The position numbers and the translations under genes are program-made. A stretch of DNA of 64,000 nucleotides from an uncultured Faecalibacterium sp. (GTDB lineage Bacteria; Bacillota; Clostridia; Oscillospirales; Ruminococcaceae). This document shows, in pieces, positions 57,396-64,000 of this stretch. The stretch's first letter is position 1. Each line of letters starts with the position of its first letter. The DNA lies in NCBI GenBank assembly GCA_937880095.1, contig CALFLK010000023.1:1-64000 (forward strand), read 5' to 3'. The notes beneath the pieces are model-generated. The model was given only the letters and a program-made list of their open reading frames with translations, was not told where the DNA came from and searched no databases.

Positions 57396-59165
57396 ATGAA
57401 GAAAGCACTGGCATTGCTGCTGTGCTGCGCACTGGCTGTATCCATTACGGCTTGCGGCAACACGGACAGTTCTTCTAACGTGGAAACTACCATGAGCTAT
57501 ACCCCCGGTACTTACACGGTTACCGTCCCCGGCATGAAGGGCGACATGACCGTTGATGTTACCTTCAGCGAAACCGCAATCACCGAAGTCAAGGTCGTCG
57601 ATCAGCACGAGACCTACGGCATTGGTTACGGTATGGAGACTACCCCCATCGAAGTGATTCCCGCACAGATCGTGGAGACGCAGAGCCTGGATGTAGATAT
57701 GGTCACCGGCGCAACCCTGACCTCTACTTTCCTGAAGAATGCAGTCAGCCAGGCTGTCGAGCAGGCTGGCGGTAACGTGGAAGCCCTGAAGGCAGAGCGC
57801 GCACGCCCCGAAGCAAAGGACGAGACCTATGATGTTGACGTTGTCGTTGTTGGCGGCGGCGTAGCAGGTCTGTCTTCCGCAATCGAAGCTGCTGAAAACG
57901 GCGCTGACGTTCTGATTCTGGAGAAGCAGGGCATCGTTGGCGGCGCAACCACCCGCAGCGGCGGTAAGCTGATGGCAAACGGCACTGACGTGCAGAAGGC
58001 TGCAGGCATCGAGGACTCTAACGAGCTGATGTTCGACTACCTGAAGGGTATCGGCGGCGATATGATCGACGATACCAAGCTGCACCAGTTTGTTGACCAC
58101 TCTCTGGAGACTTACAACTGGATGGTCGACATGGGCGTTAAGGTTCAGGACGTTGAGCCCATCCACTCCTCTCTGCCCATCTGGCGTGTTCACAATGTCG
58201 AAGGCGGCGGCGGTATGACCGACGGCCACGGCGGCAAGATCGTGATCCCCATGCTGGACAAGTACAAGGCTGTTGACGGCGACATTCTGTACAATGTTAC
58301 CGCTAATGAGCTGATCGTGAACGACAACAAGGAAGTTGTTGGCGTTAAGGGCGTTAAGGCAGACGGCAGCAATGTTACTGTCAACGCAAAGTCTGTTATT
58401 CTGGCAACCGGCGGCTACGCATCCAACCGTGAGATGATGGCTCCGTATGCTGATTTCACCGAGAACTATTCCACCAACGTTCCCGCTGGTAACGTGGGCG
58501 ACGGCATCGTCATGGGCGAAGCAGTTGGCGCACAGACCTTCCAGAACCCCAGCGTTCAGACCGTTTACGTCAGCTACACCTGCGGTGTTGGCATCAACGA
58601 AGAGTCCGGCCTGATCGTTTCTGAGGACGGCAAGCGTGTTGCAAACGAGTACTCTTACCAGTTCCACGTTGGCAACGAGCTGGCAAAGGAAAAGAGCAAC
58701 GTTGCTTACTACATTGCAACCGCAAACGATCCGTACCCCACCGTGCAGTACGGCATGAGCCTGGATTCCACCGTAAGCGCTGATTCCATCGAGGAGCTGG
58801 CAGAGAAGATCGGTGTGGATGCAGAAGCACTGAAGGCTACTGTGGATCGCTACAACGAGCTGTGCGCAAAGGGCAATGACGAAGACTTCGGCAAGCCCGC
58901 TGACAAGATGATTCCCGTTGAGGGCGACAAGTACTTTGCACTGAAGCTGAACCCCGCTGTCACCGTTACCTACAGTGGTCTGGTGACCGACGTGGAGTCT
59001 CACGTTCTGGATGCAGAGAACACACCCATCAAGGGTCTGTATGCAGCAGGCGAGACCGCATTCCCCGGCTTGTTCGGTACCGAGTACCCCGGCTGTGGCA
59101 TGGCTATCTCTTCCAGCGCATACTACGGCCGTATTGCTGGCACCAATGCAGCAAAGGGTCTGTAA
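57396..59165 (+). CDS. Lipoprotein FMN_bind-FAD reductase (fumarate-reductase/urocanate-reductase-like)
   Basis: The 589-residue protein has a lipoprotein signal with lipobox cysteine C20 (ITAC), so it is tethered outside the membrane. An FMN_bind domain (about 34-123) carries the ApbE site DMVTGATLTS with T107 for covalent FMN. The FAD-dependent reductase domain (about 145-589) starts VVVVGGGVAGLSSA and contains the FrdA-like active-site region GGATTRSGGKLMANG and the final GLYAAGETA...YPGCGMAISSSAYYGRIAG. Relatives reduce fumarate, urocanate, cinnamates or similar acceptors in flavin-based extracellular electron transfer; the acceptor is unknown. AGGAGG lies upstream. Codon bias suggests high expression. 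Monocistronic with strong promoter and terminator. Confidence 0.94.
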   Translation: MKKALALLLCCALAVSITACGNTDSSSNVETTMSYTPGTYTVTVPGMKGDMTVDVTFSETAITEVKVVDQHETYGIGYGMETTPIEVIPAQIVETQSLDVDMVTGATLTSTFLKNAVSQAVEQAGGNVEALKAERARPEAKDETYDVDVVVVGGGVAGLSSAIEAAENGADVLILEKQGIVGGATTRSGGKLMANGTDVQKAAGIEDSNELMFDYLKGIGGDMIDDTKLHQFVDHSLETYNWMVDMGVKVQDVEPIHSSLPIWRVHNVEGGGGMTDGHGGKIVIPMLDKYKAVDGDILYNVTANELIVNDNKEVVGVKGVKADGSNVTVNAKSVILATGGYASNREMMAPYADFTENYSTNVPAGNVGDGIVMGEAVGAQTFQNPSVQTVYVSYTCGVGINEESGLIVSEDGKRVANEYSYQFHVGNELAKEKSNVAYYIATANDPYPTVQYGMSLDSTVSADSIEELAEKIGVDAEALKATVDRYNELCAKGNDEDFGKPADKMIPVEGDKYFALKLNPAVTVTYSGLVTDVESHVLDAENTPIKGLYAAGETAFPGLFGTEYPGCGMAISSSAYYGRIAGTNAAKGL

Positions 59166-59195
59166 TTCGTTCTGGATTTCAGCTTGAATTAAAAT

Positions 59196-59236
59196 AAGAG
59201 CGGGCAGAAAGCAAATTCGCTTTCTGCCCGCTCTTT
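59196..59236. terminator. Bidirectional terminator between the reductase and GH2 genes
   Basis: Perfect 17-base arms 59196-59212 and 59219-59235 (core GAGCGGGCAGAAAGC) with loop AAATTC. A and T on the outer sides permit use on both strands. Confidence 0.93.
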
Positions 59237-59253
59237 CTGTTTGTAAAAGTGGT

Positions 59254-61644
59254 TTATTCACCCAACCGGATTTCTAGCGGAAGAACCACAGGCTCGCCGC
59301 CGGGTAAAGTGCATTTTACGGTAGCCATACCAGCCTGACCGGTGGTAGCCAGATAGGTGCCAGCCATACCACCACGCAAGGGTACCACATCCGGACCGAT
59401 GATGGTTACCGGACCGGTGGTTTCGATGTGCACGGCGTCGCCACAGTAAGGCAGGACATTGCCGTTCTGGTCCACTGCACGCAGCTGAATAGCGGCGCAG
59501 TCCCAGGTGGGACCGTCCGTCAAAATGGAGTTCAGCGCATGGGCTTCCAGGTGTACCGATTCCACAGGCTCCTTGACGACAGTTTTGACCACCTGACCAT
59601 TGACGATGGCTTCAAAGCGATACCGCACCGCAGTGCCGCCCCAGTTGGCGATATATTTGCCATACAGCGCGGTTGCCTGCTCCATAGTCAAATGATGGCG
59701 CAGCATCAAAGCACCCATCTTTGCCATCAATACAGGCGACATATTGCCGGGACCGTACTTCTGTACGCTCCGCAGGCATTCCTTTGCCAGTTTTGCTTCG
59801 GACGGGGTAAAGCCCTCGTTCTTTTCCAGCAAGCCGCCGATGGTGTCATCAATGCAGATGGGCGGATGTGCCAGCCCAGCATAAGGACCCTTCCAGTCCG
59901 GGTAGAACTCTGCAATATAGTCGTCATTCTTGAACAGACGCACACTGTCCGCATTGGTGAATGCCCAGATGTCACCCAGACCACCGCCCGGATGGTCGCC
60001 AATATCCATATTACTGGAAATCTCCAGCACCACATCCTGCTCGGAGCGAATTGTTTTTTGGCTGGCGTATACGGAAGCAGTCAGCTTGGGATTGCGGAAC
60101 ATATCCAGCACACCGTGGTAGCAAATACGGTCACCACTGCCGAAATCTTTGTGGGTGTTGTAATCAAACATACACCAGCCAAAGCTGCCGGCAATGCCTT
60201 TCTGTGCGGCTGCATCGGATGCCACACGGCTGTAACGCAGCGCGTGTTCCAGACGTTTTCCCTCCCAGTCGAAAGACTTGGTGGGGAACATATGCCCACA
60301 GTATTCCGTAATTAAATAGCCTTTCGCCATGTTGGAGGTCACATTGCGACGTGGTTCACAGCCGGCGTTTGTGCCGTTGTGGTAAAAATCGTTGTAGGTG
60401 TATACATCTTCAAAGAAACGGCTGTTTTTCAGATTTCGCACACCGCCTGTGGGGCGTGTGGGGTCCATCTGATGCACAACAGCATTGGTGCGCTTATAGA
60501 AGATGTCGTCATCCTTGCTTTCGTTGATGCGCACACCCCACATGAAAATGCTGGGGTGATTGCGGTATTCCATGACCATCTCCCGGCAGTTCTGCACAGC
60601 CTGCTCTTTCCAAGCAGAATCGCCAATGTGCTGCCAGCCGGGAATCTCGGTAAATACCAGCAGACCCAACTCGTCGCAGGCATCCAGAAAAGCGTGGCTC
60701 TGGGGATAATGGCTGGTGCGCACCGCATTGCAGCCCATTTCCTTTAAGATTTTAGCATCCAGACGCTGCTGGCTGTCCGGCATGGCATAGCCTTGATACG
60801 CCCAGCTTTGGTGTCGGTTCAGACCTAAAATCGGGGTCAGGTGTCCATTCAGATAAAGCCCATCTGCTTTGAACTCGATGGTGCGGAAACCCGCTTTCAG
60901 GGTACGGGTGTCCAGAATTTTTCCATCAGAGTCCCGTACAAGGCGTACAGCACACTGGTACAAAACAGGCGTATCCGGTGTCCAAGGTGTAATACCACCC
61001 ACAGTGCCGCACAAAGGCTGCGCAGCGGGGGCAGAGAACATACCCATGCCCATGCCGCATCCGTCGGTAATGTACATTTTCAAAGTGCAGCCTGTGGGGT
61101 CGCCTTGAATGGTGGGGTACAAGCGGAAATTGCCCTCGGCACCGGCGGTCAAAAACAAATTGCTGATGCTGACAGACTCTTTCAGTTCCAGTGTCACCGC
61201 ACGATAGATGCCGCCGTAGGTCAGGTAGTCGATGACCTTTCCAAAAGGTGGGACATTCAGGCTTTCCCGGCTGTCGCATTTAACAGCAACAATGTTTTCT
61301 TCGCCATAGTGCAGCGCAGGGGTCAAATCTGCCTGAAATGCGGTGTAACCACAGCGATGCTCACAAATTTTTTGTCCGTTACAGTAAACCGTGGCACAAT
61401 GCGCGACCGCACCAAAAGTCAGTACAGCACGCTTGCCCCGCCAGCTTTCCGGCACAGAAAAACTGCGTCGATACCCTGACAGCAACTGATAGTCCCGCTC
61501 ATTGCAGTAGTTGTAAGGCAGCTGCCGTACCGTGTGGGGAATACGAATTGGTTCGGTCTGCACCGTGCAGGGACCGGGCAACAGCAGTGCATCGTCCCAA
61601 ACGGGGATAAATTGCCAGCCTTCATTCCAGGAGTCGTGTTTCAT
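59254..61644 (-). CDS. GH2 family glycoside hydrolase (beta-galactosidase/beta-glucuronidase type)
   Basis: The 796-residue cytosolic protein (no signal peptide) has the GH2 order: sugar-binding domain (about 1-155), Ig-like domain (about 155-265), TIM barrel (about 265-530) and C-terminal domains. RTSHYPQSHAFLDACDELGLLVFTEIPG is typical. The likely acid/base is E375 in MWGVRINES and the nucleophile is E447 in YLITEYCG. Beta-galactosidase, glucuronidase and mannosidase all occur in GH2; the specificity is not fixed. Start 61644 follows AAGGCGGA; 20 upstream codons overlap the end of the preceding gene region. It follows the flavodoxin-like gene by 60 bases, probably in one operon. Confidence 0.92.
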   Translation of the reverse strand: MKHDSWNEGWQFIPVWDDALLLPGPCTVQTEPIRIPHTVRQLPYNYCNERDYQLLSGYRRSFSVPESWRGKRAVLTFGAVAHCATVYCNGQKICEHRCGYTAFQADLTPALHYGEENIVAVKCDSRESLNVPPFGKVIDYLTYGGIYRAVTLELKESVSISNLFLTAGAEGNFRLYPTIQGDPTGCTLKMYITDGCGMGMGMFSAPAAQPLCGTVGGITPWTPDTPVLYQCAVRLVRDSDGKILDTRTLKAGFRTIEFKADGLYLNGHLTPILGLNRHQSWAYQGYAMPDSQQRLDAKILKEMGCNAVRTSHYPQSHAFLDACDELGLLVFTEIPGWQHIGDSAWKEQAVQNCREMVMEYRNHPSIFMWGVRINESKDDDIFYKRTNAVVHQMDPTRPTGGVRNLKNSRFFEDVYTYNDFYHNGTNAGCEPRRNVTSNMAKGYLITEYCGHMFPTKSFDWEGKRLEHALRYSRVASDAAAQKGIAGSFGWCMFDYNTHKDFGSGDRICYHGVLDMFRNPKLTASVYASQKTIRSEQDVVLEISSNMDIGDHPGGGLGDIWAFTNADSVRLFKNDDYIAEFYPDWKGPYAGLAHPPICIDDTIGGLLEKNEGFTPSEAKLAKECLRSVQKYGPGNMSPVLMAKMGALMLRHHLTMEQATALYGKYIANWGGTAVRYRFEAIVNGQVVKTVVKEPVESVHLEAHALNSILTDGPTWDCAAIQLRAVDQNGNVLPYCGDAVHIETTGPVTIIGPDVVPLRGGMAGTYLATTGQAGMATVKCTLPGGEPVVLPLEIRLGE

Positions 61645-61704
61645 ACAGGAAATCCGCCTTTCACAAACGGTAAAATTACCTAGATTTTCACACAGGGTCC
61701 GCAC

Positions 61705-62325
61705 TCAGCGGATAAAATTGGTACGGGGGCGGGGTGCATCTGTGGGGTAAGCTACCCCGTTTTGTTTGCCTGCTTCGATGCAGCGCAGTAGCCATGCCAT
61801 ATTATGCCCCAACTGGTCCATCACAGCGCATCCTTCGGCATCCTGTAAAACCTCGCTGGGCTTTTGACCGTGTACCATGGTCCAGTATCCGGAACTGACA
61901 ACAGGCATCTGATTGATGGTGGGATATTTCAGCAGCTCATCCAGAGATGCAGTGGTGCCTGCACGGCGTGCGCTGACCGCTACTGCGGCAGGCTTGTAGC
62001 GGAAGGCATCTTTGCCCGCACAGAAAGCACGGTCTAGCAAGCATTTCATATTGCCGGAAATGCCTGCAAAGTGTACTGGGCTGCCAAAGACAAAACCGTC
62101 AGCGGTTTCTGCCTTGTCCAAAAGCTGATTCACCACGCCGTCAAAGACGCAGCGGCCTTTTCCTTTGCACTGGCTGCATCCAATGCAGCCGCCGATCGGC
62201 TTTGCACCTGCCCAGAAAATTTCTGTTTCCACGCCGTCGGCCGCTAAAGCCTTGGCAATTAGGGTTAGTGCAGTATAAGTGCAGCCGGTTTCGTTCGGGC
62301 TGCCGTTAATGAGCAATACTTTCAT
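61705..62325 (-). CDS. Flavodoxin-fold NAD(P)H-dependent FMN reductase / iron-sulfur-flavoprotein-like
   Basis: The 206-residue protein has the start MKVLLINGSPNETGCTYTAL, which binds the FMN phosphate, and GFVFGSPVHFAGISGNMKCLLDR, the isoalloxazine region. The Cys cluster GGCIGCSQCKGKGRC (about 45-59) resembles iron-sulfur flavoproteins and related NADPH-FMN reductases. Physiological acceptor is unknown. CAGGAGG precedes the ATG. It is first in a - strand unit with the GH2 gene; a - extended -10 lies at 62360-62368. Confidence 0.88.
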   Translation of the reverse strand: MKVLLINGSPNETGCTYTALTLIAKALAADGVETEIFWAGAKPIGGCIGCSQCKGKGRCVFDGVVNQLLDKAETADGFVFGSPVHFAGISGNMKCLLDRAFCAGKDAFRYKPAAVAVSARRAGTTASLDELLKYPTINQMPVVSSGYWTMVHGQKPSEVLQDAEGCAVMDQLGHNMAWLLRCIEAGKQNGVAYPTDAPRPRTNFIR

Positions 62326-62359
62326 CAGGAAAGCCTCCTGTCGTTGAGATGATAGTTTT

Positions 62360-62391
62360 AGTATAGCATATTTACCGGGTTCTGTTATAAT
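62360..62391. promoter_or_regulatory. Divergent extended -10 promoters: flavodoxin-like gene (-) and rlmD (+)
   Basis: On - TGCTATACT (62368-62360) and on + TGTTATAAT (62383-62391) are both TGn-extended. -35 matches are poor on both sides. Confidence 0.6.
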
Positions 62392-62437
62392 GAATTAGAA
62401 TAAAAATTGTGATGGAAAAAGTAAGGGAGGAACTCCG

Positions 62438-63595
62438 ATGAAACATACCTGTCCGCTGCAAACGCAGCGCTGTGGTGGCTGTCCGCTGCTGGGAAAAGAT
62501 TACCCCGCTCAGCTGAAAACAAAGCAGGTCCGCATGGAAAAACTGCTGGGTCGCTATGGAAAAGTACAGCCCATTCGCGGCATGGAAAACCCCTGGCACT
62601 ACCGCAACAAGGTAATTTCCACATTCGCAGCAGGCAGCGGTGGAAAACTTGTCTCTGGTATTTATGCTGCCGGTACCCATAAAGTATTGCCGGTACAGCA
62701 GTGCTTGCTGCAGGACGAAATTCTGGATCAAGTGGTGGATGCTGTCCGTGCAGCTGCACGTCGTTGCCGCTATACCCCTTATAATGAGGATCATGGTACA
62801 GGTCTTTTGCGTCATGTGCTGTGCCGCCGTGGTTTCGCCAGCGGTCAGGTGATGGTGGTTCTGGTAACGGGTCAGCCACTTTTGCCCGGTGCAAAGAACT
62901 TTGTCAAAGCACTGATGGAAGAAGCAAAAAAGCGCAGCGTTCCGGTTACAACGGTCGTGCAGAACTATAACCCCCGCCAGACCAGCGCTGTACTGGGTAC
63001 AGAAGAAAAGGTACTGTATGGTAAAGGCTATATTCTGGATACCCTGTGCGGTCATACCTATGCGATCAGCCCCCGCAGTTTCTATCAGGTGAACCCGGTG
63101 CAGACCGAAGTGCTGTACACGCTGGCGGTAAAGGCGGCAAAACTCACCGGTAATGAAACGGTTCTGGATGCCTATTGCGGCATTGGTACTATTGGTCTGA
63201 CCGCTGCACCCCATGCAAAGCAAGTTGTTGGTGTGGAAAAGAATCGGGATGCCGTACGGGATGCTATTGGTAACGCGAAGCATAACGGCATTACCAATGC
63301 AAAGTTCTACGCAGCGGATGCTACCCAGTGGATCGTGGATGCAGCTGAAAAGGGTCAGACTGCGGATGTTGTGTTTATGGACCCGCCGCGGGAAGGCTCG
63401 ACGGAAGCATTTTTGCAGGCCATGGCAAAGATGGCACCGCGCCGTATTGTGTATGTCAGCTGTGGTCCGGACAGCCTTGCCCGTGATTTGCACCAGCTGA
63501 CTAAGCTGGGCTATCAGGTAGAGAGCATCCAGCCTGTTGATATGTTCCCCCATACCGAGCATATTGAAAATGTGGTGGCCCTGGTTCAAAAATAA
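62438..63595 (+). CDS. rlmD: 23S rRNA (uracil-5-)-methyltransferase, RlmD/RumA family
   Basis: The 385-residue SAM enzyme methylates uridine in 23S rRNA (or tRNA; RlmCD and TrmA relatives). The N-terminus opens with the Fe-S cysteines CPLQTQRCGGCPL (C5, C12, C15, with C90 in VQQCLLQDE later). The SAM-binding VLDAYCGIGTIGLTAA, the DPPREGS block and catalytic Cys in IVYVSCGPDSLARDL are present. The usual N-terminal TRAM domain is absent: most relatives have about 60 more residues before the cluster. GGGAGGA precedes the ATG. Followed by a terminator. Confidence 0.93.
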   Translation: MKHTCPLQTQRCGGCPLLGKDYPAQLKTKQVRMEKLLGRYGKVQPIRGMENPWHYRNKVISTFAAGSGGKLVSGIYAAGTHKVLPVQQCLLQDEILDQVVDAVRAAARRCRYTPYNEDHGTGLLRHVLCRRGFASGQVMVVLVTGQPLLPGAKNFVKALMEEAKKRSVPVTTVVQNYNPRQTSAVLGTEEKVLYGKGYILDTLCGHTYAISPRSFYQVNPVQTEVLYTLAVKAAKLTGNETVLDAYCGIGTIGLTAAPHAKQVVGVEKNRDAVRDAIGNAKHNGITNAKFYAADATQWIVDAAEKGQTADVVFMDPPREGSTEAFLQAMAKMAPRRIVYVSCGPDSLARDLHQLTKLGYQVESIQPVDMFPHTEHIENVVALVQK

Positions 63596-63603
63596 GAAGT
63601 TAT

Positions 63604-63642
63604 AAAAAGGCTGCTCATCGGAATAAGATGAGCAGCCTTTTT
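63604..63642. terminator. Terminator after rlmD
   Basis: Perfect 16-base arms 63604-63619 and 63627-63642 (core AGGCTGCTCATC). A-run before and T-run after allow both directions; the opposing gene at the right edge ends just beyond it. Confidence 0.93.
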
Positions 63643-63659
63643 ATTTTAATTTTCAGCTA

Positions 63660-64000
63660 TTATCGTGCCAGCGACATAGCCATACGGCGATGGGTATGTC
63701 GAATACCACGAATCGCTACACCGTAAGCCTGAATGTTTTCAGGCAGAGCCATGCCCACATAGCCGGAATCACCGATGTGATGAATGTCGGTTCCGGTCAT
63801 TTTGCATTCCAGCGCAATGCGGCGGATGGTGTCCACATCCGCACCCTCCTGGCTGGTACCGATGGAAGTAATGGTCAGCTTGTTCAGGCTGTGCGCATAG
63901 CTGACCAGACTGCGGATATACTCGGTGGTGATACCGGGTACAGTGCCGGGTGCAGGCAAAAGAATAATATCAGCGCCAGCCTCGACAAACTGGTCGATGT
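63660..64000 (-). CDS. Partial gene, DUF7916-like / TIM-barrel-like protein of unknown function (C-terminal part)
   Basis: The 3' end of a gene that runs off the right edge; about 112 codons are visible. The protein reads IDQFVEAGADIILLPAPGTVPGIT and continues with NKLTITSIGTSQEGADVDTI, GTDIHHIGDSGYVGMALPEN and a basic end HRRMAMSLAR. The GADIILLPAPG and IHHIGDSG segments look like beta-strand ends of a TIM barrel. I recall similar segments in the DUF7916 family but cannot confirm this. Function unknown. The first visible in-frame codon is at 63998; no start codon choice applies. Confidence 0.7.
   Translation of the reverse strand, partial: IDQFVEAGADIILLPAPGTVPGITTEYIRSLVSYAHSLNKLTITSIGTSQEGADVDTIRRIALECKMTGTDIHHIGDSGYVGMALPENIQAYGVAIRGIRHTHRRMAMSLAR

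Noticed and set aside
57162..59261. A 699-codon - strand frame opposite the FMN/FAD reductase gene
   Set aside because: Antisense to a complete reductase with lipobox and flavin motifs; the frame has no start context.
1..64000. Prophage, integrative element or genomic island
   Set aside because: No integrase, transposase, tRNA-flanked att repeats or base-composition break was found; accessory modules are small and embedded between housekeeping genes.

Overview
The window reads as one chromosomal segment of a low-to-mid GC gut-type Firmicute of the class Clostridia, most like the Ruminococcaceae/Oscillospiraceae (Faecalibacterium, Subdoligranulum or Gemmiger type). This is inferred from the class III fructose-1,6-bisphosphatase, ATP-dependent PEP carboxykinase, acetate kinase, TmcAL, DUF5685, DUF1836 and DegV genes, strong Shine-Dalgarno sites, and TTGACA/TATAAT promoters that often carry an extended TGn -10. 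No rRNA, tRNA, CRISPR array, transposase or phage gene was found. Gene order looks like ordinary chromosome with small accessory modules.

Positions 1-16400 hold acetate kinase, the polA-tsaD operon, a Dus tRNA-dihydrouridine synthase with a 66-residue microprotein carrying an oxaloacetate-decarboxylase beta-subunit motif, an HD nucleotidase, a DUF2975/HTH pair, a YfhO membrane protein with Tex, the class III FBPase and TmcAL. Positions 16400-26300 hold pckA with a dyad over its -35 box, a membrane glycosyltransferase, and a two-gene host-glycan operon: a secreted GH95 fucosidase followed by a 1132-residue surface protein with three discoidin-like domains, BspA-type LRRs and an InlB-type repeat.

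Positions 26300-37100 hold a DUF4153 membrane protein, the tsaE-tsaB-rpiB-upp operon read away from a divergent RodA-like SEDS gene, a methylglyoxal synthase lacking its catalytic aspartate, proC, a GDPD-Nudix pair, and a J-protein/DUF5685/zinc-ribbon cluster. Positions 37363-44886 are a complete F1Fo ATP synthase operon with two accessory genes. Its c subunit combines a Na+-type signature with a second carboxylate, and its a subunit carries an insertion of about 70 residues.

Positions 44900-48950 are a MoxR-type AAA ATPase / VWA-metallopeptidase-like / LRR three-gene module, the best candidate for an uncharacterised system. Next come a doubled FMN_bind protein behind glnS, a YitT transporter, a DUF1836 regulator divergent from degV across overlapping inverted repeats, a Cof-type phosphatase, an exonuclease with a Cys cluster, a structured leader RNA of about 230 nt before a TVP38/DedA gene, a lipoprotein FMN/FAD reductase, a GH2 glycosidase with a flavodoxin-like reductase, RlmD, and a partial gene at the right edge.

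Together the genes support central carbon metabolism (acetate kinase, PEPCK, FBPase, MgsA), ion-coupled ATP synthesis, the t6A tRNA pathway (TsaB, TsaD and TsaE all present), extracytosolic flavin redox chemistry (two FMN_bind proteins), and foraging on fucosylated and beta-linked glycans. Function assignments rest on recognition of family motifs by reading; no database search was run.
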